DNA of 64,000 nt from Cytophagales bacterium (GTDB lineage Bacteria; Bacteroidota; Bacteroidia; Cytophagales; Microscillaceae): positions 25,648-89,647 of the forward strand of contig JAAFJG010000002.1 in the NCBI GenBank assembly GCA_013298075.1, given 5' to 3'. Positions 36,262-44,144 of this stretch are shown piece by piece (position 1 is the first letter of the stretch; every line of letters begins with the position of its first letter). The position numbers and the translations under genes were made by a program. The notes below the pieces were generated by a model that was given only the letters and a program-made list of their open reading frames with translations, searched no databases and was not told where the DNA came from.

Positions 36262-38195
36262 CAACAAATGATTATTTTAGCCAACTTGCTGTACTTTTAG
36301 ACCTCGAAAGACAGGAAGAATTAAGACAATATCAAGAAAAAATCGTCCTCACGCCTTTGCACGAAAGACAAAAAAAAGGTTGGTGTTGGTATCCAATTCA
36401 CATCAAACATATCGAAATTAGTACGGGTGAAACGTATCAAATCAGCATCGAAAATTTAAGACCATCTGACCATTCTTCTGCTTTTCAAGTGGGCGGTTCT
36501 GTGAGTTTATTTTTAAATTCTCAACAAAAAAGTAACGAAAAAAATCAAATTTCGGGCGTAATTTCTTATTTATTTAGGAATGAAATGCGGATTTCTTTTA
36601 ATATTGATGATTTGCCTGATTGGATTGATGAAACGCCTTTGGGAGTTGATTTGTTGTATGATGGGGCATCTTTTAAGGAAATGGAAACGATTTTGCACCT
36701 TATTCCCAAAGCCAAAAATGATAGATTAGAAGAATTGACAGAAATTTTATTGAAACAAAAACCTGCTAATTTTCATTCCCAAATTCCCGATTATTATCAT
36801 CTTTCTACTTTGAATGAATCGCAAAATAACGCCATTCGTTTGGTATTGGCTGCCAAAGATGTTGCCATTATTCACGGACCGCCCGGCACAGGAAAAACGA
36901 CTACTTTGGTGGATGCCATTAAACTTACTTTGCAGAGCGAAAAACAGGTTTTAGTAACCGCACCAAGCAATACTGCAGTAGATGTTTTGACCGAAAGATT
37001 GATAGCCAAAGGTTTAAAAGTGTTGCGTATTGGGCATCCTGCACGCATAGACGAAAATTTATTGGATAGTAGTTTAGATGGACAAATTGCCAGACATCCT
37101 GATTATAGAAATGTGCGAAAACTGAGAAAACAAGGCGAAGAATATCAAAAAATGGCAATGAAATACAAAAGAAAATTTGGAGCAGCAGAAAGAGAACAAC
37201 GTTTTTTATTGATAAAAGAAGCAAAACAAGTCAAAAGAGATGCTGAAACTTTGGAAAAATATATCGTAGAAAGTTTACTCAATCAAGCACAAGTAATTAC
37301 GGCTACTTTGGTTGGAAGTGTCAATAAATTTATTCGTCATCGAAGATTTTCCACCGTTTTTATTGATGAAGCTGCCCAAGCCTTAGAACCTGCCACTTGG
37401 ATTCCGATTAGCAAAGCAGAAAGGGTAATTTTTGCGGGAGACCATTGTCAATTACCGCCCACAGTCAAAAATTATGAAGCCGCCAAACAAGGTTTAGAAA
37501 AGACTTTATTCGAAAAACTAATGTCCGAAAAATCAATCAATCAAATGTTAAAAACGCAATATAGAATGAATGAAATCATTATGGAATTTTCGAATCGACA
37601 ATTTTATCACGGAGAATTGAAAGCCGATGAAAGCGTAAAAAATCATTGTTTATTGGAAAATGATGCAGTTTTATCGAGTCCTTTTGAGTTTATAGATACG
37701 GCAGGTTGTGGCTTTGAAGAGAAAGTAAATCCTGAAACTAAAAGCCGTTCTAATCCCGAAGAAGCGGATATTTTGGCAAAACATTTATTGCATTTATTGG
37801 CGTATATTCAAAATGTTTCACCGCAATTATTTACAGACGATTTTTCGATTGGTATTATTTCGCCCTATAAAGCACAAGTCGAACTTTTGCGTAATATTTT
37901 ATATGCTGATGCTGATATTTTGCCTTATAAAAAATGGTTAGATATTCAATCTATTGATGGATTTCAAGGTCAAGAACGAAATATTATCTATATTTCTTTG
38001 GTAAGAAGCAATGAAAATTCTGAGATTGGTTTTTTGCAAGATACTCGAAGGCTGAACGTTGCTTTGACAAGAGCCAAACAAAAACTTATCGTTATTGGTG
38101 ATTCTGCTACTTTGGCTGGACATAAATTTTATGATGATTTTTTGGATTATGTAACAGAAAAAAATGTGCATAAAACGGCTTGGGAGTTGATGTAA
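36258..38195 (+). CDS. SF1 DNA/RNA helicase, IGHMBP2/SMUBP-2-like
   Basis: 645 residues. Helicase motifs in order: Q-motif region LNESQNNAIRLVL, motif I IHGPPGTGKTTTLV, motif Ia TAPSNTAVDVL, motif II FIDEAAQALEP, motif III FAGDHCQLPPTV, motif IV region IGIISPYKAQV, motif V SIDGFQGQERNIIYISLVRSN, motif VI RRLNVALTRAKQKLIVIGD. This set is that of Upf1-like SF1B helicases (AAA_11/AAA_12). The N-terminal ~160 residues form a beta-rich domain as in IGHMBP2. Role in bacteria is not well defined. Overlaps aroB by 4 bp. Confidence 0.93.
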   Translation: MTTNDYFSQLAVLLDLERQEELRQYQEKIVLTPLHERQKKGWCWYPIHIKHIEISTGETYQISIENLRPSDHSSAFQVGGSVSLFLNSQQKSNEKNQISGVISYLFRNEMRISFNIDDLPDWIDETPLGVDLLYDGASFKEMETILHLIPKAKNDRLEELTEILLKQKPANFHSQIPDYYHLSTLNESQNNAIRLVLAAKDVAIIHGPPGTGKTTTLVDAIKLTLQSEKQVLVTAPSNTAVDVLTERLIAKGLKVLRIGHPARIDENLLDSSLDGQIARHPDYRNVRKLRKQGEEYQKMAMKYKRKFGAAEREQRFLLIKEAKQVKRDAETLEKYIVESLLNQAQVITATLVGSVNKFIRHRRFSTVFIDEAAQALEPATWIPISKAERVIFAGDHCQLPPTVKNYEAAKQGLEKTLFEKLMSEKSINQMLKTQYRMNEIIMEFSNRQFYHGELKADESVKNHCLLENDAVLSSPFEFIDTAGCGFEEKVNPETKSRSNPEEADILAKHLLHLLAYIQNVSPQLFTDDFSIGIISPYKAQVELLRNILYADADILPYKKWLDIQSIDGFQGQERNIIYISLVRSNENSEIGFLQDTRRLNVALTRAKQKLIVIGDSATLAGHKFYDDFLDYVTEKNVHKTAWELM

Positions 38196-38231
38196 AAAAA
38201 ATATTCTTGAAAAATATAAAATTTCGGCTAA

Positions 38232-38304
38232 AGCCAAAGATTGAATTGTATATTATCCTCCAGATAAATCTGGAGGCAATTCAAAAAATACATTTCAAAA
38301 AAAA
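38232..38304. repeat. Palindromic dispersed repeat, copy 1
   Basis: The ~73-bp unit starts AGCCAA and contains nested palindromes: outer TTGAATTG/CAATTCAA and inner CCTCCAGAT-AA-ATCTGGAGG, separated on one side by TATATTAT. A second copy with a few changes is at 38975-39048. It lies after the helicase gene and can fold into a strong hairpin. Confidence 0.85.
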
Positions 38305-38420
38305 ATATTTTCACATTCTGCATAAAATTCCTAAATATCAAAAAAAATATTTTTCTTTGTAATCATTGCTATTTTTTCTAATTTTGCGAATAAATCATAA
38401 ACAATTATTCTTTAAAAAAA

Positions 38421-38966
38421 ATGAAATATTTAATTATTTTACTTGTACTTATTTTATTTTCTTGTCAAACACAATTTAAAATCGGAGCAGAATCTGCTCC
38501 TGATATTGATGTAAGAAAATATAAAAGTTTTGCCAAAGAACGCACTTTATTTGTAGTGAGAAGTAATCCAATTTTAACAAGTGAATTGACAAGGCAACGC
38601 ATCGAAAGTGCCATCAATAAAGAATTGACTTCAAAATTTTATCAAAATGATACACAAAATCCCGAATTAGTCTATTCTTTTCAAACGCATACACAAAATA
38701 AACAAGAAACAACCACCACAAATACATCACCGACAATGGGTTGGGGATATTGGGGAATGTATAACAACACATTTTCTCGCCCACAAACTACCACACGCAA
38801 TTATGAAGAAGCGACTTTGATAATTGATTTCAAAGATAAAAAAACAGGAAAAGTAGTTTGGCAAGGTTGGGTAATTGGAGAATTCAAATATACAAAAGCA
38901 GATTTTAATAATCAAATTGCAGAGGCAGTAAAAGAGGCTTTGAGTAGATTTCCTGTGAAAAATTAA
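38421..38966 (+). CDS. DUF4136 lipoprotein
   Basis: 181 residues. Lipoprotein signal with lipobox ILFSC (Cys at ~15). The body follows the DUF4136 pattern: an N-terminal DVRKYKSFA strand, the helix TRQRIESAINKELTSKFY, a strand PELVYSF, a Gly/Tyr-rich loop (MGWGYWGMYNN), then EEATLIIDFKDKKTGKVVWQGW and the C-terminal helix IAEAVKEALSRFP. Members are outer-membrane or periplasmic lipoproteins of unknown function. Flanked on both sides by copies of the same palindromic repeat. Confidence 0.9.
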   Translation: MKYLIILLVLILFSCQTQFKIGAESAPDIDVRKYKSFAKERTLFVVRSNPILTSELTRQRIESAINKELTSKFYQNDTQNPELVYSFQTHTQNKQETTTTNTSPTMGWGYWGMYNNTFSRPQTTTRNYEEATLIIDFKDKKTGKVVWQGWVIGEFKYTKADFNNQIAEAVKEALSRFPVKN

Positions 38967-38974
38967 TGTCTATT

Positions 38975-39048
38975 AGCCAACGATTGAATTATATATTATC
39001 CTCCAGATAAATCTGGAGGCAATTCAAAAAACACATTTCAAAAAAAAT
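38975..39048. repeat. Palindromic dispersed repeat, copy 2
   Basis: Second copy of the unit at 38232-38304: the same inner stem CCTCCAGAT-AA-ATCTGGAGG and outer TTGAATT/AATTCAA, with the same downstream ACATTTCAAAAAAAA. It lies between convergent genes and could act as a terminator. Confidence 0.85.
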
Positions 39049-39078
39049 CATTTTTCGCATAAATTTTCTAAGAACCTT

Positions 39079-40041
39079 TCATTTCGTACAAGACGCTTTT
39101 ATTTTATAATTTCCTTTGTTATCAATAATAATATCAGGCAAATTTTTACATTTTTCAAAAGCATTATAACCATCTTTGAGTTGTTTCCAAAATTTTATCA
39201 ACTCAGGTTTATCAGCATATTCTTCTTTCAAAAAATTAAAATTTTCGTTATTTAATTTTGTTGGAAAAATACTCACCGCTATTTTTTTTTGTCCTGCTGC
39301 TTTTGCATCAACCGACATGATATAAATTTCTTGTATTTTTTCGTCAGTCATCGGAATTGAGCCTGTGGTTTTGCAATCTCCATGAATAAATATATCACTA
39401 TTTAATTTTTTTGTACTATCAGAAACATATTTATCCAATTTATTAGGAAAATTTAATCCCAAAGAAAGCAAAAAAGTACTTTTAGGATTTAATCTATCAA
39501 TATGATAAAAACCTTCGGGAATTTGATTATCACCATTTTTACGTTTGGGTCCGAGTGTACCAGAAGTCGCACAAATGGTATATTTTTTCAATAAAATAAA
39601 GTTTTCTTTGGTTTTATCTTTTGCCCAGAGTTCTAATTCTTTTTCTTTTTTGAAAACACGAATATAAATTTGTACGGTTTCTTCATCAATTTTTTTATCT
39701 TTATAATATTGATTAACGATTTCTTTTTTGGCTTTATACGCCTCACGCACACGTGGAAACTTTAATTGTTGATTTCTATAGACCGTAGTCGCATAGGTTT
39801 GTGCAATAGAATCTTCGGTAGAAAGAATTGTATCTTTTTCAATATCTAATCCGAAAACACTTGTTTCATCATCTTTACTTTTATTGGTTTTATTCGTGAT
39901 TACACTATCTTTTTTTATATCAGTTGTGTCTTGTTTTTTTGTTTTTGATGATGATTTTGGATATTCTCTGAATAAAAATTCATAACCTAAAAATATGGCA
40001 ACTACGCCAAGAATAATAAAAAGTGATTGCTGTTTTTTCAT
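39079..40041 (-). CDS. L,D-transpeptidase (YkuD/YafK)-like protein with Ser at the catalytic Cys position
   Basis: 320 residues. One N-terminal membrane helix (~7-24), a Lys/Thr-rich linker to ~95, then a YkuD-type domain (LLKKYTICATSGTLGPKRKNG, IPEGFYHIDRLNP). The active-site block reads IHGDC at 219-223 and GSIPMTD at 227-233. In YafK-type enzymes the catalytic Cys stands in a GCxxMTD context; here that position is Ser228 (codon TCA), while Cys223 follows the His-Gly. The protein may be inactive or use another residue. Membrane-anchored, facing the periplasm. Confidence 0.85.
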   Translation of the reverse strand: MKKQQSLFIILGVVAIFLGYEFLFREYPKSSSKTKKQDTTDIKKDSVITNKTNKSKDDETSVFGLDIEKDTILSTEDSIAQTYATTVYRNQQLKFPRVREAYKAKKEIVNQYYKDKKIDEETVQIYIRVFKKEKELELWAKDKTKENFILLKKYTICATSGTLGPKRKNGDNQIPEGFYHIDRLNPKSTFLLSLGLNFPNKLDKYVSDSTKKLNSDIFIHGDCKTTGSIPMTDEKIQEIYIMSVDAKAAGQKKIAVSIFPTKLNNENFNFLKEEYADKPELIKFWKQLKDGYNAFEKCKNLPDIIIDNKGNYKIKASCTK

Positions 40042-40135
40042 AGTATAAATATTGATTGAGTATGCAAAAGTAAATTATTTAATTGAAAATACAAAAAAAA
40101 ATATTTTTGATATGCCAAAACTTTACTTTTTTATT

Positions 40136-40143
40136 TATATTTG
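40136..40143 (+). promoter_or_regulatory. -7 box of the STAS-like gene (region TATATTTG)
   Basis: A TATATTTG element ~35 bp before the ATG at 40178 fits the TAnnTTTG consensus and lies inside a longer possible upstream reading frame. That argues for the later start. Confidence 0.5.
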
Positions 40144-40177
40144 CAGAAAAATTAATATCAATTTTAAAAAAAAAGTT

Positions 40178-40621
40178 ATGTCCGAAAAAGTAGAATACAA
40201 AGAAATAGGAGAACATCAAATTCTTGGCTTTTATAATGATGAATTATTTTGTGATTGTACTTATGAAAGTGAATACAATCTTTCTATTGTTAGTTGGGTA
40301 GGTTGTATACCTGAGATACTAATAATAAGTGCTTATGTTAATATTGGTATTTTTGCCAAACAAAATAATTGGCGGGTCATCAGAAATATTGTAAATCTTT
40401 CACAATTAGAGGGAAGTTTTGATGAAACGAATGAGTGGCTGATGGAAAATTATATGCCTAAATTAATAGAAAGAGGTTTTAAATGCTCTGCTATTGTTCA
40501 ATCACAAGACTTATATGCTCAATTAGCCACAGGAGAAACATTAGAATTAGCTGAAAATTTATTCACTACTCAAATATTTCAATCATATCAAGAGGCATAT
40601 CATTGGATAGTTATGCAATAA
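40178..40621 (+). CDS. STAS/SpoIIAA-like small protein
   Basis: 147 residues from ATG 40178; longer in-frame starts are unlikely because a -7 promoter box lies just upstream of this ATG. The pattern of strand, helix around MENYMPKLIERGFKCSAIV, strand and C-terminal aromatic (EAYHWIVMQ) resembles SpoIIAA/STAS-like proteins of Cytophagales, and is similar in layout to the three proteins at 47.9-49.8 kb. Such proteins may act as phosphorylatable antagonists in partner switching. No invariant Ser/Thr site can be named from sequence alone. Confidence 0.6.
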   Translation: MSEKVEYKEIGEHQILGFYNDELFCDCTYESEYNLSIVSWVGCIPEILIISAYVNIGIFAKQNNWRVIRNIVNLSQLEGSFDETNEWLMENYMPKLIERGFKCSAIVQSQDLYAQLATGETLELAENLFTTQIFQSYQEAYHWIVMQ

Positions 40622-40704
40622 TTTAATTTATAAAAAATGAATTAAAACTAAATAATGTGAATAATTTTATTTGCATTATTTAGTTTACAAAAAATAATAT
40701 AATT

Positions 40705-41556
40705 TTACATTTTTCTATATCGCAAAGGTGTTTTTTTTACTATTTTTTTAAATACATTAAAAAAGTGTGATAAATTTTCAAAACCTGTTTCTAAAGCGAT
40801 TTGTGTTACACTCATTTCGGTTGTTTTTAATAACTCAGAGGCGTAAATAATTCTTAGTTCGTTTACATAATCAATGTAATGTTTACCTTTTTCTTTCTTA
40901 AAATATCGACAAAAAGCACTTGGAGTTAAATTAGCAATTTTAGATACTTCATCAATACATATTTTATTTTTGAAATTTTTACGCGTAAAATCAATAACTC
41001 TTGTCATTCTTGTTGTATTATTTTCTTTATTTTCTCCCATATTTTCACAAAAAAAATTTTCACAGGTTTTGTCACATAGAATATGAAATATTTGTAAAAT
41101 GATAGACATTTTTTCGAGTCCTTCTTTATTAAGGCCACCCAATAAAAGTGGTTTTATTTTTTTTGCTTTATTAACATCAAAAATAACAACATCTTCCATA
41201 TTCTTAATAAAATTAATAAATTGAAAACTTTCAGGTATGAGGCTGATATTTTCTAATATTTCATCATCAAATTTCATTATAATTGCCTCTACATTTAGCT
41301 TTTGGTGTCCTTGTAAAAAAATATCATCACATTTGCAAGTATACATTACATCTTTTTTTAAAAGAATCAAATCATAGGGATTAAAATCTTCTACTTTATC
41401 TATTCCATATCTCTTTCCGTACCCTTTTAATATCAAAATTAGTTTATAATTAGGTTGTTGTGAGAACAAATCATCATCAAAGTATGGTGATTTGATATGA
41501 TTGATTTGTGTTAGTGTTTCACTAAAAAGTTTATTTTGTTTTGTTAATATATTCAT
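40705..41556 (-). CDS. AraC/XylS-family transcriptional regulator
   Basis: 283 residues from ATG 41556 (MNILTKQNKLF). A TTG at 41586 is in frame, but a decayed copy of this region elsewhere in the window keeps the same context around the ATG position. The N-terminal ~170 residues look like a cupin-type sensing domain. The C-terminal ~100 residues carry two HTH units: ICIDEVSKIANLTPSAFCRY and MSVTQIALETGFENLSHFFN, followed by FKKIVKKTPLRYRK, the classic AraC end. It is divergent from the beta-helix gene. A motif upstream of it recurs twice upstream of the STAS-like genes, which may be its targets. Confidence 0.93.
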   Translation of the reverse strand: MNILTKQNKLFSETLTQINHIKSPYFDDDLFSQQPNYKLILILKGYGKRYGIDKVEDFNPYDLILLKKDVMYTCKCDDIFLQGHQKLNVEAIIMKFDDEILENISLIPESFQFINFIKNMEDVVIFDVNKAKKIKPLLLGGLNKEGLEKMSIILQIFHILCDKTCENFFCENMGENKENNTTRMTRVIDFTRKNFKNKICIDEVSKIANLTPSAFCRYFKKEKGKHYIDYVNELRIIYASELLKTTEMSVTQIALETGFENLSHFFNVFKKIVKKTPLRYRKM

Positions 41557-41578
41557 AAATTTACTATAATTTGGATTG

Positions 41579-41612
41579 GTTTGCAAAAATAGTATATTTA
41601 TTGGTTAAAATA
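41579..41612. promoter_or_regulatory. Repeated regulatory motif, copy 1 (araC-type gene / beta-helix gene)
   Basis: The core CAAAAATAGTATATTTATTG followed by GTTAAAATA is present here, at 47826-47855 and at 48643-48672. All three lie in leaders, with a CTAATTT[TC]GCACAA-type segment following within ~60 bp. It is a candidate operator for the AraC regulator. Confidence 0.65.
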
Positions 41613-41790
41613 ACGTTTTTTTTATAATTTTTTTTTCTTTAATTTTGCACAATAAAATAACTATGAAAAATATATATAAATTATTACAATATAAAATCTT
41701 TTTATATTACATAAATACGTTATCTACTTGAAATAGTGCTAATATATCGTACTCCATAAAAAAGAATAATTTATTAAAATAGATATCTGT

Positions 41791-43948
41791 ATGAAATTAT
41801 TATTTTATTTAATTGTGCTATGCACACTTCTTATTAGCACTACAACTTTTGGTGCTACATTTAACATTACCAATGGAGATGTTGCTGGCTTAATTGCCGC
41901 TATTAATACTGCCAACTCAAATACAGAAACGGACATTATTAATCTAGCAGTCAATGGAACTTATAATCTGACTGCCGTTAATTATACTTAACATTACCAA
42001 TGGAGATGTTGCTGGCTTAATTGCCGCTATTAATACTGCCAACTCAAATACAGAAACGGACATTATTAATCTAGCAGTCAATGGAACTTATAATCTGACT
42101 GCCGTTAATTATACTTCGTCAGGGGCAGGTACAAGTGGTAATGCAGGACAACGAGGATTGCCTGATATTCTTAATAATGTGGTAGGCTTAGACCTTACTA
42201 TTAATGGAAACGGAGCAACTATTCAAAGAAATGCGACCAGTCCGAACTTTGGCTTGTTTTCTTGTTCGGGATACACTATTTTTAATAACGTTACCTTTCG
42301 AAATGGTAATGTAAATGCGCAAGGAGCAGCTATCTTTGTACAATTCAAAGGAAATGTAGAATTGACAAATTGCAAATTTTATGATAATACTTCTTTATTA
42401 AACGCAGAAGGAGGAGGAGGTGCAATTTATACTAAAAGTTTGAGCATATTAAGAGTTACAAATGGCTATTTTGAAAATAATAAAGCCGTAAATCAAGGAG
42501 GTGCTATCAGCAATTTATTAAGTAATTTGTACGTTATCAATTCTACTTTCAAAAATAATCGCACTACGGACTTAATTGGTCCAGACCCTGCTGGTGGCGC
42601 TATTTATGATGATGGTGCAAGGGGAAATAATGGTGAATTAGTCATTAGAGGTTGTACGTTTGAGGGAAATTCTTCAAACGGAAAAGGACAAGGTGGTGCT
42701 ATGTTTTTATTTCCTTACAATAGTCAATCTGTTGAAGTTACAGGCTGTACTTTTAAATCAAATTCAGCCAACCAAGGCGGTGCATTTTGGCACAAAGGCG
42801 GTGGTAACTCAGGTCTTCCAGATTCTGAGTACCCTTTGAGTCCTGCTTCCGAAAACACTACTTTACTTTTTAATACTTGTGTATTTGATGGAAATACCGC
42901 TTTGAGTGCGTCAGGAGGTGCTTTGTGGATTTCTGATTGTATTATAAATGAAATTCATACTTGTACTTTCAAAAATAACACTGCAAGTTTGGGAGGTGCA
43001 ATAGCATTACTCACCAATAGACCTTTTACATTACGTAATTCAACCTTAAATAACAATAGAGCCGATCAAGCAGGAGCAATATTTGCGGGTGGAATTACTG
43101 CAAAACTAACCATACAAAATTGTACTTTTGCCGCTAATATTGCTAACCAATATGGTGGTGCTATGGCTGTACCCCAAAATACAACACCTATAGATATTAT
43201 AAATTGTACCTTTGCCAACAATCAAGCCAATAACTCAGGAAATGGACAAAGTGGGGCTATACATTCGAGCGATAATGGTGGCAATAATACAGTGATGATA
43301 AAAAATAATATTTTCTTCAATCAAACCGTTACTAATCCTTGGAGTGTTTGGAGAAATTGTAATTCGGTACTTAACGATGGAGGTAATAATCTTTTCTTTC
43401 CAGAAAATACAGGGGGAAGATGTGTAGGCACTTCTACTAATGCTCTATTTACAGACCCATTGTTAAGTCCGTTAGCAGATAATGGCGGACTGACACAAAC
43501 AATGGCTTTGCGAGCAGGAAGTCCAGCTATCAATGCAGGAAATGGTTGTATTGCTACCGACCAACGAGGAAATGTAAGAGTTGGCGTATGTGATATTGGA
43601 GCATTTGAATCTGGAACTGCTAATGCAAATCCTACTACTCCATCTACTAAACCTGCTAACCCCACAAATTTACAACTAAAAAATTTGGGAACTAACCGAA
43701 TACAGCTTAATTGGCAAGATAATAGTAGTGACGAAACAGGATTTGCGATAGGCAGATGGACAAAAGTAGATGCGTCAGACTGGAAACAGATAGGAAAAGT
43801 AGTAGCAAATACAACAACCTATACAGACACACTCCCAACTAATTTCTCTTCACAAGAGGTATTTTATTCTGTTCATTCTGCCAAAGATAATATTGCTAAT
43901 GGGTGGTCTGCCAAATCTGCGGATAGTGGAATTAAACTAACAAAGTAA
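41791..43948 (+). pseudogene. Beta-helix surface protein gene, disrupted by a 127-bp tandem duplication
   Basis: As given, the frame stops at 41991 and resumes downstream. Removing one 127-bp unit leaves 2031 bp, an open frame of 676 codons plus stop, starting with a signal peptide (MKLLFYLIVLCTLLISTTTFG). The product is a right-handed parallel beta-helix (repeats such as GGAISNLLSNLYVINSTFKN, GGALWISDCIINEI) ending in a choice-of-anchor-Q block (SPAINAGNGC, VCDIGAFES). A fibronectin type III domain follows (NLQLKNLGTNRIQLNWQDNS). No type IX sorting domain is present, unlike its paralogue at 44145. Probably secreted. I believe the break is an assembly artefact and the gene is intact. Confidence 0.8.
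41863..42116. repeat. 127-bp tandem duplication (assembly junction suspected)
   Basis: Bases 41863-41989 and 41990-42116 are identical (period 127; two further bases match on the left by chance). The unit begins exactly at AACATTACC, the first bases shared with the paralogous gene (44211 onward); immediately before, the paralogues differ (T here, C there). Confidence 0.95.
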
Positions 43949-44144
43949 TAAATTTGCTAATATTTAGAATAGAAATTTCTGAAAACTTAGTGGAAAAATT
44001 TTTAAGTATTAGCATATATATAATGCACAAAAGTAAGTTATTAAAAGCCTTGAGGTAAAAACTAAAAATAGATTGAAAGAAGTAATATAAATCACAAAAA
44101 TAATTATTAAATAAATATTCGTTAAAATTAAAAATCAAAAATAA

